Part shown: piece by piece, positions 26,359-34,349 of the stretch
Numbering within the stretch: the first letter of the stretch is position 1
How the letters are laid out: the number at the start of each line of letters is the position of its first letter
Notes under the pieces: model-generated
Seen by the model: the letters and a program-made list of their open reading frames with translations, nothing else
Told to the model about the DNA's origin: nothing
Database searches by the model: none
Source of the DNA: Actinomycetes bacterium
GTDB taxonomy: Bacteria > Actinomycetota > Acidimicrobiia > Acidimicrobiales > Palsa-688
Length of the DNA stretch: 35,255 nt
Direction: 5' to 3'
Assembly: GCA_021809105.1 (NCBI GenBank)
Contig: JAKBAM010000030.1
Span: forward strand, 1 to 35,255
Position numbers and translations under genes: made by a program

Positions 26359-29300
26359 CTACGCGGCTTCGGCGGGGACCAACTGGGACAGCAGGTCCGA
26401 CAGGGTGCCTGCGGGATCGGCGCCCCTCGGCAGGCTGAGCACCAGCTGCCCGATGTCCTCCTTGAACACCGCCTTGGGCCACAGGCGCGCCAACCGCACC
26501 CTGGCGCTGGCCCTGAGGCCCAGCGGAGACAGCCGGGCGGTGGCGCCCCCGCCCGACAGGCCGGCGCCCCCTTTGACGACCGCCACCTCGCGGACGCCGG
26601 TGCGAGCACACTCGGCCCGCAGGTGCCCGATGCGCAGCAACGACTCTGCCGGCTCGGGGAGAGGCCCGTAGCGGTCGAGCCACTCGCTGCGGATGTCGTC
26701 CACCTCGGCGTGGGTGGAGACCATGGCCAGCCGGCGGTAGGCCTCCAGGCGGAGGTCCTCGCGCTGGACGTAGTCCGCGGGGAGGTTGGCGGTGACCGGC
26801 AGGTCCAACCTGATCTCGGCCGGCTCCCGAAGCTCCTCACCCTTCAGCTCGGCCACCGCCTCGCTCACCATCTGCACGTACAAGTCGTAGCCGACGGCAG
26901 CGATGTGGCCCGACTGGTTGCCACCGAGGAGGTTGCCGGCGCCGCGGATCTCCAGGTCACGCATAGCGATCTTGAACCCCGAGCCCAGCTCGGTGTGCTC
27001 GCCGATGGTGCGGAGGCGCTCGTAAGCCTCCTCCGACAACGACGTCTCCGGCGGGAAGAGCAGGTAGGCGTAGGCCCGCTGTCCCGCCCGCCCCACCCGG
27101 CCGCGCAGCTGGTGCAGCTGGCCCAGGCCGAGGCGCTCGGCCCGGTCCACCACCAGGGTGTTGACCGTCGGCATGTCGATGCCGGACTCGATGATCGTGG
27201 TGCAGACCAGCACGTCGTACTGGCCCTCCCAGAACTCGTACACGACCTTCTCGAGGCTGCCCTCGTCCATCTGCCCGTGAGCGATGGCGACCCGGGCTTC
27301 GGGGACCAGCGCCCGCAGCTCGGCCGCAACCTTCTCGATATCGGAGACCCGGTTGTGAACGAAGAACACCTGCCCCTCGCGGAGGAGCTCGCGACGTATC
27401 GCCTCGGCCACAGCCCGGTCGTCGTACTCGCCGACATAGGTCAGGATCGGCAGCCGTTCGGCAGGTGGGGTGTTGAGCAGCGTCAGGTCCCGGATGCCGG
27501 TGAGGCTCATCTCCAGTGTCCGGGGTATCGGCGTGGCGGTGAGGGTGAGCACGTCGACGTTGGTGCGCAGCTGCTTGATGGCCTCCTTGTGGTGCACCCC
27601 GAAGCGCTGCTCCTCATCGACTACAAGGAGCCCCAGGTTCTTGAACGCGATCTCCCCGCTGAGCAGGCGGTGGGTGCCAACCACGACATCGACCGAACCG
27701 TCGGTCAGCCCGTCGGTCACGGCTCGGCTCTGCGCCGGAGTCAGGAATCGCGAGAGCATCTCGACACGGATCGGGTAGCCGGCGAAACGCTCCGAGAACG
27801 TCTGGAAATGCTGGGATGCCAGGAGGGTGGTGGGGACCAAGATGGCGACCTGTCGCCCGTCTTGGACCGCCTTGAACGCGGCCCGGATGGCCACCTCGGT
27901 CTTGCCGAACCCGACGTCGCCGCACACCAGACGGTCCATCGGAGCAGCGGCCTCCATGTCGGCCTTGACATCCTCGATGGCCTTCAGCTGGTCGGTGGTC
28001 TCGGAAAAGGGGAAGTCCTCTTCCATCTCCTTCTGCCAAGGCGTGTCGGGGGCGAAAGCGTGTCCTGGGGCGTTGATCCGCTTCTGGTACAGCACCACCA
28101 GCTCCTGGGCAATCTCCTGCACCGCGCTGCGGACCCGGGACTTGGTCCGCTGCCATTCGCTGCCGTTCAGCCTGCTGAGCGCCGGCGACTCGCCGCCCGT
28201 GTAGGGCCGCAACAGGTCGATCTGGTCGGAGGGCACGTAGAGCTTGTCACCACTCTTGTACTCGAGGACCAGGTAGTCCCGCTCGCTGCCGCCGATGGCG
28301 CGCCGCACCATGCCGCCGAAGCGGCCGACGCCGTGCTGGTAGTGCACCACGTAGTCGCCGGTCTTGATGTCGTCGAAGAACCCTTCGGCGGCCCGGGCGC
28401 GGGGCCGGGGTCGGCGGTGGGCCCGCCTCCGGCCCGTCACATCGCTCTCGGCCAGCACCGCCACCTTGGTCGGCGGATGGATGAAGCCACGCTCGAGGGG
28501 TCGCACGACGACCCGGATGCCCTGGCGGGTCAGGCCGGCCGGATCCGGGTCGCCCACCGTCGGCTCCTTCTCCACGAAGGGAGCCTCGAAGCCGTGATCG
28601 CGGAGGGTGGCCGCCAGCCGGGCTCCGCTACCGCGCCCGTCGGCGCACACGGTGATGCGGTAGCCGTCCGCCAGCAGCGACCGCAGCTGCCCGGCGAGCC
28701 GCTCGCCGTCACCGACTACCGGATCCCACCCGGTGGCGGCGACGGTGGTGGTGCCTGGGCCCTCCGGTGCCGCGGTCACCGTCCACGCCGCAGCCCCCGT
28801 TCGCGCCAGCAGCCGGTCGAATGGCAGGTGAAGGTGGGGAAAGGACTCGCCCGATGCTCCCCAGGTCTGCGCCAGGGTCCCGGCCAGCGCGGCCTCCTCG
28901 TCGAGCAGCTCGCCGGCCCGGTCCCGCATCCGCCTTGGCTCCACCAGCAGCACCAGCGCGTCGGCGGGCAGGAGGTCGACCAGCAGCCGCTCGTCGGTGG
29001 TGAGCCACGGAAGCCACGACTCCATGCCGTCGAAGGTCATGCCCTCTGAGAACCGTTCCCAGTGCTCACGGCCCCACGGGGCTTCGGCGACGAGAGCCTC
29101 AGCTCGCCGCTCGATCTCCTCGGTGACGATCAGCTCCCGGCAGCCGAACAGCTCGGCACAATCGATGTCGCCCGTCGAGCGCTGGTCTCCAACGGAGAAC
29201 TCGGTCAACCTGTCGACCTCGTCCCCCCAGAGGTCGATGCGGACCGGACCGTCGGCGGTCGCCCCGAAGACGTCGACGATCGACCCGCGCACGGCCAGCT

Positions 29301-29874
29301 CCCCGCGATGCTCCACCTGGTACTCGCGCCGGTATCCCACCGCCACCAGGCGGGCTACGAGCTCCTCGGGGTCGACGACGTCGCCACGCCGGACGACGAC
29401 CGGCGCAACGTCCTCCACGTGCGGTCCGAGCCGCTGGAGCAGGGATCGCACCGGGGCCACGAGGACCTTCGGCATCCGGCCGCGAGTCCCACCGGCCTGG
29501 AGCCGCCACACCGTCCGCAGGCGCCGGCCCATGGTCTCGACGCTGGGGCTGACCCGCTCGAAGGGCAGCGTCTCCCACGCCGGGCACAGGTCCACCTGGT
29601 CCGGTCCGAGGAAGGCCCCCAGGTCATGGGCCAGCCGCTCGGCGTCGGACGCAGTAGGCACGGCGACCACAGTCGGGTGGCGGCTCGACGCCTCCGCCAG
29701 GCCGGCGATGGCGAAGGCACGAGCAGGCTCCGGCACTGCGACCACGGCCTGGCGCAGTCCCGCCAGATCGGCGAAGGCGACGTCGGAGCGCAGCACCGGC
29801 AGGAGCGGCGCCAGCACCGGGGGTGCGCCCAGGCGCGCGGCGAGGGTGTCCTGGGGCGTCACGGCATCACCCAT
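26359..29874 (-). CDS. mfd: Transcription-repair coupling factor Mfd
   Basis: A 1171-residue SF2 translocase that removes stalled RNA polymerase and recruits UvrA. The N-terminal UvrB-homology region ([41 protein letters not shown]) is followed by the RNA polymerase-interacting domain ([17 protein letters not shown]). Helicase motifs are [16 protein letters not shown] near residue 650, [13 protein letters not shown] near 750, [14 protein letters not shown], and [15 protein letters not shown]. The C-terminal TRCF domain is complete. ATG 29874 overlaps the pth stop by 8 bases; the frame upstream of it is a shadow of pth. Full length for the family. Confidence 0.97.
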   Translation of the reverse strand: MGDAVTPQDTLAARLGAPPVLAPLLPVLRSDVAFADLAGLRQAVVAVPEPARAFAIAGLAEASSRHPTVVAVPTASDAERLAHDLGAFLGPDQVDLCPAWETLPFERVSPSVETMGRRLRTVWRLQAGGTRGRMPKVLVAPVRSLLQRLGPHVEDVAPVVVRRGDVVDPEELVARLVAVGYRREYQVEHRGELAVRGSIVDVFGATADGPVRIDLWGDEVDRLTEFSVGDQRSTGDIDCAELFGCRELIVTEEIERRAEALVAEAPWGREHWERFSEGMTFDGMESWLPWLTTDERLLVDLLPADALVLLVEPRRMRDRAGELLDEEAALAGTLAQTWGASGESFPHLHLPFDRLLARTGAAAWTVTAAPEGPGTTTVAATGWDPVVGDGERLAGQLRSLLADGYRITVCADGRGSGARLAATLRDHGFEAPFVEKEPTVGDPDPAGLTRQGIRVVVRPLERGFIHPPTKVAVLAESDVTGRRRAHRRPRPRARAAEGFFDDIKTGDYVVHYQHGVGRFGGMVRRAIGGSERDYLVLEYKSGDKLYVPSDQIDLLRPYTGGESPALSRLNGSEWQRTKSRVRSAVQEIAQELVVLYQKRINAPGHAFAPDTPWQKEMEEDFPFSETTDQLKAIEDVKADMEAAAPMDRLVCGDVGFGKTEVAIRAAFKAVQDGRQVAILVPTTLLASQHFQTFSERFAGYPIRVEMLSRFLTPAQSRAVTDGLTDGSVDVVVGTHRLLSGEIAFKNLGLLVVDEEQRFGVHHKEAIKQLRTNVDVLTLTATPIPRTLEMSLTGIRDLTLLNTPPAERLPILTYVGEYDDRAVAEAIRRELLREGQVFFVHNRVSDIEKVAAELRALVPEARVAIAHGQMDEGSLEKVVYEFWEGQYDVLVCTTIIESGIDMPTVNTLVVDRAERLGLGQLHQLRGRVGRAGQRAYAYLLFPPETSLSEEAYERLRTIGEHTELGSGFKIAMRDLEIRGAGNLLGGNQSGHIAAVGYDLYVQMVSEAVAELKGEELREPAEIRLDLPVTANLPADYVQREDLRLEAYRRLAMVSTHAEVDDIRSEWLDRYGPLPEPAESLLRIGHLRAECARTGVREVAVVKGGAGLSGGGATARLSPLGLRASARVRLARLWPKAVFKEDIGQLVLSLPRGADPAGTLSDLLSQLVPAEAA

Positions 29875-30481
29875 TGAACCGGTTCTGGGCGCCAACCACG
29901 CCCTGTTCGAGGATGCACTCCACCGCGTCCGCGGCGACGGCCACGCTGACATCGAGCTCGAGGCGATCCCGCTTCGACGGGGACTGCAGGACGTGGTCGG
30001 CGCCTCGTTCCTTACCTCCTGGCGGCTTGCCGATCCCGATACGCACCCGCGCGAAGCCGTCGTCGTGCAGGTAAGCCTTGATGGAGCGCAGGCCGTTGTG
30101 GCCGGCCAGGCCACCGCCCAGCTTGACCTGGACCTTTCCCACCGGGAGGTCGAGCTCGTCGTGGACGACGACCAGGCGGGTGAGGTCCTCGATGCCGTAC
30201 CGGCGGGCAAGGGGCGCCACCGAGCGACCGGACTCGTTCATGTACGTCTGAGGGAAGGCCAGGGCGACGCGAGAGGTCCCGATCCGCACCTCGTCAACGA
30301 GGGCCAGCTCGCGCCCTTTGCGAAGCCGGCCACCGTGGCGCTCGGCCAGCAGCTCGACGACCTGTGCGCCCACGTTGTGACGGGTGCCGGCGTACTCGTC
30401 GCCGGGGTTGCCGAGGCCGACGGCCAGGAGGTCGGCCGGCGCGCCGCTGCGGGGAGCACCGAACCGGCCGCCAGCGGACAG
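29867..30481 (-). CDS. pth: Peptidyl-tRNA hydrolase with a probable CTG start
   Basis: Peptidyl-tRNA hydrolase, which frees tRNA from stalled peptidyl-tRNA. The conserved N-terminus AVGLGNPGDEYAGTRHNVG is encoded at 30424-30367, with the catalytic Asn and His (residues 25 and 35 here). Downstream are FPQTYMNESG, VVHDELDLPVGK and GGGLAGHNGLRSI. The first ATG/GTG/TTG in frame is GTG 30373, which lies after these residues and would give an inactive enzyme. The frame is open back to the rplY stop, and the codon directly after that TAG is CTG (30481-30479), with GAGGG four bases before it, so CTG initiation by termination-reinitiation (204 residues) is the best reading; TAG readthrough or a sequence error are alternatives. 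Confidence 0.85.
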   Translation of the reverse strand: MSAGGRFGAPRSGAPADLLAVGLGNPGDEYAGTRHNVGAQVVELLAERHGGRLRKGRELALVDEVRIGTSRVALAFPQTYMNESGRSVAPLARRYGIEDLTRLVVVHDELDLPVGKVQVKLGGGLAGHNGLRSIKAYLHDDGFARVRIGIGKPPGGKERGADHVLQSPSKRDRLELDVSVAVAADAVECILEQGVVGAQNRFNG

Positions 30482-31147
30482 CTAGCCCTCGGCGCCGTCG
30501 CCGGCGCGGTCGTCCCCGGTCTCCGCGCCGCTCGCGCCCTCAGCCTGCGCCGTCGCGGCTTCTTCGTCGAGCTCCTCGACCTCGGCGGCCACCCGGGAGG
30601 CAGCACCCATCACGATCGCCTCCTCCGGATCGACCTCGGTCGCCACGCCGGCGGGGAGCCGCAGGTCGCCGACCCTGATCGTCCCGCCGATCTGCAACTC
30701 GCTGATGTCGACCGCGAGCTCGTTGGGGATGTTGCCCGGGTTGGACTGCACCGTCAGGGAGGTGAGGATCTGTTCCACCAGTCCCTGCTCCAGGTGGACA
30801 GCCCGTGCTTCGCCCTCGAGGACGATCGGGACATCGACAGAGAGGACCTCGTCGCGCCGCACGATCTGGAAATCGACGTGGACGACGGTGTTGCGCACCG
30901 GGTGGCGCTGGATGACCCGGGCCAAGGTCAGGTGGCGGTCGCTGCCCACCTGCAGGTCCAGCAGCTGGTTCGTGCCAGCCTCCCCCGAAAGGGCCAGGCG
31001 GAGCTCCCGGGCATCCACTGACACCGAGGTAGCGGCGCCACCCTGGCCGTAGACCACAGCGGGTATGCGCCCAGTGGCGCGAAGGCGCTTGGACTCTGGG
31101 GTGCCGGTCGCCCGACCGGGCTCGGCTGTGAGGGTGACTTCGGCCAT
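30482..31147 (-). CDS. rplY: 50S ribosomal protein L25/general stress protein Ctc
   Basis: A 221-residue L25 protein of the long Ctc/TL5 type, which binds 5S rRNA. The N-terminal domain (VTLTAEPGRATGTPESKRLR, GRIPAVVYGQG, RHPVRNTVVHVDFQ) is followed by the C-terminal beta domain (VEQILTSLTVQSNPGNIPNEL, LRLPAGVATEVDPEEAI) and a tail rich in Ala, Glu and Gly. AGGAG lies 9 bases before the ATG. Its TAG stop is in frame with pth, with CTG as the very next codon. A promoter lies just upstream. Confidence 0.96.
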   Translation of the reverse strand: MAEVTLTAEPGRATGTPESKRLRATGRIPAVVYGQGGAATSVSVDARELRLALSGEAGTNQLLDLQVGSDRHLTLARVIQRHPVRNTVVHVDFQIVRRDEVLSVDVPIVLEGEARAVHLEQGLVEQILTSLTVQSNPGNIPNELAVDISELQIGGTIRVGDLRLPAGVATEVDPEEAIVMGAASRVAAEVEELDEEAATAQAEGASGAETGDDRAGDGAEG

Positions 31148-31206
31148 CGGACCGCGCTCCTACTCGGGTGTGCTGCCCATCTCATATGTGGCTGCGGGAC
31201 CGGTCG

Positions 31207-31235
31207 ATGCTAGTGGGTCGTCGCCGGCCTGTCAG
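31207..31235 (-). promoter_or_regulatory. Promoter of the rplY-pth-mfd operon
   Basis: On the minus strand CTGACA (31230-31235) and TAGCAT (31207-31212) are separated by exactly 17 bases in the 109-bp gap between prs and rplY. The -35 matches five of six consensus bases and the -10 four. The inferred transcript would have a leader of roughly 50 bases before the rplY start. Confidence 0.5.
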
Positions 31236-31256
31236 ACCGGCCTCGCCGGGCTGCGC

Positions 31257-32249
31257 TCAGTTCTGGTTCTCGCCGCCGAAGATCTCCGACACGGAACCGT
31301 CCCCGAAGACTGCATCGATGGCGGCTGCGAAGATCTTCGACACCGAGACCACCTCGATCTTGTCGATCTGCTTCTCGGACGGGAGCGGCAGGGTGTCGGT
31401 GGTTACCACCCTGGAGATCGCCGAGTTCTTGAGCCGGTCGACCGCAGGGTCCGACAGCACGGCGTGGGTGCACATCGCCCATACCTCGGTAGCACCCTTG
31501 GCCTGGAGGAGCTCGGCGGCGGCGCAGATCGTGCCGGCGGTGTCGATCATGTCGTCGATAAGCACGCACATCCGACCCTCGACGTCGCCCATCACGTCGA
31601 GAGCCTCGACCTGATTGACGGCATCTTTGGGGCGGCGCTTGTACACGCTGGCCACGTCGACGTTCCGGCCGGCGTGACGGGCGGCCTGCTCCGCCACCTT
31701 GGTCCTTCCGGTGTCGGGAGCCACCATCACGAAGTCTCCAGCCGGTGCGTGGGTCCGGAGGTGCTGGGTGAGCAGCGGGACGGCCGTGAGGTGATCGACC
31801 GGGCCGTCGAAGAACCCCTGGATCTGGCCGGAGTGGAGGTCGACCGAGATGATCCGGTCGGCGCCGGCGGTGGCGAAGAAGTCCGACACCATGCGGGCGG
31901 TGATCGGCTCGCGGCCCTTCGACTTGCGGTCCTGGCGGGAGTACCCGTAGTAGGGGCAAACGGCGGTGATCCGCTTGGCCGATGCCCGTTTGGCTGCATC
32001 GATCATGATCCACTGCTCGACCAGCGAGTCGTTGACCGATCGGCCGGGCGTGCGGCAATGGGACTGGATGACGAACACGTCCGAGCCCCGGACCGACGTC
32101 GCAAAGCGGGGCCGGACCTCGCCGTTGGCGAAGTCGACCAGGTTGGCGTCGCCCAGCTCCAGGCCGAGGTCATCGGCGATGGCCGCGGCCAGCGTCGGGT
32201 GAGAACGGCCGGTCAGGAGGTGCAGCGTGCGCTTGGGGACCAGCTCCAT
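31257..32249 (-). CDS. prs: Ribose-phosphate pyrophosphokinase
   Basis: A 330-residue PRPP synthetase, making phosphoribosyl pyrophosphate from ribose 5-phosphate and ATP. Conserved segments are FANGEVRPRFATSVRGSDVF, PYYGYSRQDRKSKGREPITA (the flexible loop), VSVYKRRP-like ASVYKRRPKDA, and the PRPP-binding VLIDDMIDTAGTICAA. ATG 32249 is preceded by GAGGGG at about 9 bases and lies 13 bases after the glmU stop, so the two are co-transcribed, as in other actinobacteria. Length is as expected. Confidence 0.97.
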   Translation of the reverse strand: MELVPKRTLHLLTGRSHPTLAAAIADDLGLELGDANLVDFANGEVRPRFATSVRGSDVFVIQSHCRTPGRSVNDSLVEQWIMIDAAKRASAKRITAVCPYYGYSRQDRKSKGREPITARMVSDFFATAGADRIISVDLHSGQIQGFFDGPVDHLTAVPLLTQHLRTHAPAGDFVMVAPDTGRTKVAEQAARHAGRNVDVASVYKRRPKDAVNQVEALDVMGDVEGRMCVLIDDMIDTAGTICAAAELLQAKGATEVWAMCTHAVLSDPAVDRLKNSAISRVVTTDTLPLPSEKQIDKIEVVSVSKIFAAAIDAVFGDGSVSEIFGGENQN

Positions 32250-32262
32250 AATCCAAAACCCC

Positions 32263-33384
32263 TCAGGTGTCTCGCGCCGGTTCGGTACCACCAGTGAAGC
32301 ACGGTCCGGTCACCGCCCCCGGCGCCACGCTGCTACCCGGCGGCAGGTACCCCCAGGGGCCGACCTGCGCGTCGGCGCCGATCCGTGCGCCGTGGGCCAC
32401 CGTGGCGGTCACCACAGCCCGGGCTCCGACGGCGCAGTCCGCCAGCTGCGAGTCCGGCCCGATCTCAGCCCCGGCGGCCACAGTCGTGGCTCCTTGGAGC
32501 ATGGTCCCGGGATACAGGGTGACATCGGCGGCCAGTTCCACCGTGGTGTCCAGATAGGTGCGCTCCGGGTCGACCATCGTCACGCCGCGGCGTAGCCAAC
32601 CGAGATTGATCCGCCGGCGCAGCTCCGCCTCGGCGGTCGCCAGCTGCACCCGGTCGTTGACCCCGGTCGCCTCCATGCTGTCCTCGGCGACGACACTGGT
32701 CACCTCGTAGCCGGCGTCGTGGAGGACCGCTATGGCGTCGGTGAGGTAGTACTCGCCCTGGACGTTGTCCGGGGTCAGCCGGCGCAGCGCCGGCGCCAGG
32801 ACCGAGCGACGGAACACGTAGATCGACGTGTTGATCTCGTCGACAGCCAGCTCCTCGGGGCGGGCGTCGGCCTGCTCGACGATGCGGGCCACCCTGTCGG
32901 CCTTGCCCCTCACCACCCGCCCGTACCCGGTCGGGTCCGCCAGCCGGGCCGTGAGCACCGTGGCGGCCGCGCCGGCCGCCCGGTGGGCGGCGACCAGCGC
33001 GGCAAGGGTGGGCCCGCGCAGCAGCGGGGTGTCACCGGGCAACACCAACACGTCCTCGTCGTCGTCCTCGTCGGGCAACCCGGTGAGACCGACCAGCACT
33101 GCGTCGCCAGTGCCGCGCTGGCGGTCCTGCTCGACGAAGTCGATCGGCAAGCCCGCCGGCTGCTCCTCGCCCACCGCCTTGGTCACCCGAGGGGCCCCGT
33201 GGCCGACCACGACCACTGCGCGGTCGGCGCCGGCACTCGCTACTGCGTGGAGCACGTGGACCACCATCGGCCGGCCGCACAAGCGGTGCAGGGGCTTGGG
33301 GCGCTCCGAGCGCATGCGGGTACCCTCGCCGGCAGCCAGCACCACGGCGTTGAGAGACCGGTGACGTGCGTCCGCATCAGGCAC
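32263..33384 (-). CDS. glmU: GlmU with truncated acetyltransferase domain
   Basis: A 373-residue protein; family members usually have 450-490. The N-terminal uridyltransferase domain is complete (NAVVLAAGEGTRMRSERPKP, EQDRQRGTGDAVL, LPGDTPLL, NVQGEYYLTDAI), so it should make UDP-GlcNAc from GlcNAc-1-phosphate. The left-handed beta-helix begins (VDPERTYLDTTVELAADVTL) but stops soon after VGPWGYLPPGSS, where the usual LRPG sequence would be, and ends GGTEPARDT. The coils that carry the acetyltransferase residues (His363, Tyr366, Asn377 and Lys392 in E. coli) are absent. The stop is 13 bases before prs, so no frameshifted remainder exists. The GTG start has AGGAG only 2 bases away. Confidence 0.9.
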   Translation of the reverse strand: MPDADARHRSLNAVVLAAGEGTRMRSERPKPLHRLCGRPMVVHVLHAVASAGADRAVVVVGHGAPRVTKAVGEEQPAGLPIDFVEQDRQRGTGDAVLVGLTGLPDEDDDEDVLVLPGDTPLLRGPTLAALVAAHRAAGAAATVLTARLADPTGYGRVVRGKADRVARIVEQADARPEELAVDEINTSIYVFRRSVLAPALRRLTPDNVQGEYYLTDAIAVLHDAGYEVTSVVAEDSMEATGVNDRVQLATAEAELRRRINLGWLRRGVTMVDPERTYLDTTVELAADVTLYPGTMLQGATTVAAGAEIGPDSQLADCAVGARAVVTATVAHGARIGADAQVGPWGYLPPGSSVAPGAVTGPCFTGGTEPARDT

Positions 33385-33473
33385 GGCTCCTTTCTACTCA
33401 ACCCGGCGCCGGTTGCCTGGCCAAACCGGGCGCGCGACGCTAGGGGGGCCCCAAACGGTGGCCAGCAGCTCCG

Positions 33474-33544
33474 TCCGGGGTCGTCCAACGGCAGGACACC
33501 GGCCTTTGGAGCCGAGGATGAGGGTTCGAGTCCTTCCCCCGGAG
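33474..33544 (+). tRNA. tRNA-Gln (UUG)
   Basis: A 71-base cloverleaf: acceptor TCCGGGG with CCCCGGA, D stem GTCC with GGAC, anticodon loop CTTTGGA giving anticodon UUG (33506-33508), T stem GAGGG with CCTTC (one G-U pair) and T loop TTCGAGT. The outermost anticodon-stem pair is a C-A mismatch (33499 and 33515), a small oddity. Discriminator G at 33544; CCA is not encoded. It is divergent from glmU. Confidence 0.9.
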
Positions 33545-33619
33545 CGTGCTGAGTGACCCGGTCAGCAGGCAGCAGCCCGCGCCCGGGCAGCAGCGCGCCA
33601 GACCGTAGAGTCTGCCCCC

Positions 33620-34189
33620 GTGCGCCACGCCCGCCTCGCCCTCACCGTCCCTCCGCTCGCCGTCTTGGCCCTAGGCGTCGCTGCCTGCGGGTCGTCGACC
33701 CCCGTCAGCACCACCGGTGCGCCAGCCCCCGCTACGACCGCCGCCCCCGCGACGGGCGCGGCGGCAGCGAGCAACCCCAACCAGTACACCACCGGCCCGG
33801 TGCCGGCCGTTGACGGCGCCACAAACCTCGCAGCCGCCCCGACCATCCACGCGGGCGGCGGGGCCGCCCCGAGCAAACTGGTGGGCGCCGACCTCGTGGT
33901 GGGTACCGGCCAGGTGGCCACCGCCTCCAACACCGTGAAGATCCAGTACGTCGGGGCCCTCTACTCCAACGGGACGGTCTTCGACTCGTCCTGGTCTCGG
34001 GGCACGCCAGCGAGCTTCTCTCTGTCCGGGGTGATCCCGGGGTTCGCCCAGGGGATCGTAGGAATGAAGGTCGGGGGCCGGCGGGAGCTGGTGATCCCAC
34101 CGGCCCTCGGGTATGGCAACGCCGCTCAGGGGCCGATCCCTGCCAACTCCACCCTGGTGTTCGTGATCGACCTGCTCGGCGTCTCCTAG
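33620..34189 (+). CDS. FKBP-type peptidyl-prolyl isomerase lipoprotein
   Basis: A 189-residue exported PPIase. GTG start, hydrophobic core and the lipobox VAAC with Cys23, then a Ser/Thr/Ala/Pro-rich linker to about residue 85. The C-terminal FKBP domain is complete: VKIQYVGALYSNGTVFDSSW, FSLSGVIPGFAQGIVGMKVGG, RELVIPPALGYG and STLVFVIDLLGV. It catalyses cis-trans proline isomerisation in proteins outside the membrane. The next 160 bases (34190-34349) contain no recognised complete gene. Confidence 0.92.
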   Translation: MRHARLALTVPPLAVLALGVAACGSSTPVSTTGAPAPATTAAPATGAAAASNPNQYTTGPVPAVDGATNLAAAPTIHAGGGAAPSKLVGADLVVGTGQVATASNTVKIQYVGALYSNGTVFDSSWSRGTPASFSLSGVIPGFAQGIVGMKVGGRRELVIPPALGYGNAAQGPIPANSTLVFVIDLLGVS

Positions 34190-34349
34190 CCGGTTCAGCC
34201 GGCGACGCGGACCTTGCGTACCTCTTCGACGAGGGTGCGGCAGAACGCCGGGAGGTCGTCAGGCTTGCGGCTGGTTCCCGAGGAGCGCTTCGCCGTGGGC
34301 CCGGCGCCGCCCCGACTCGAGCGAAGCGACGGTCGCGGCGGGAGTCGAG

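Noticed and set aside
25082-26671. A plus-strand open frame of about 530 codons opposite mazG and the SurA-like gene
   Set aside because: Its translation is low-complexity Arg/Gly/His-rich sequence and it overlaps two well-supported genes; an antisense shadow.
26623-29049. A long plus-strand open frame of about 800 codons opposite mfd
   Set aside because: It mirrors the third-codon GC bias of mfd on the other strand; its translation is rich in His, Gly, Val and Leu with no recognisable domain, while mfd is complete and unmistakable.
33545-33619. A second tRNA or attachment site after tRNA-Gln
   Set aside because: No second cloverleaf and no repeat of the tRNA 3' end was seen nearby, and no integrase gene is present.
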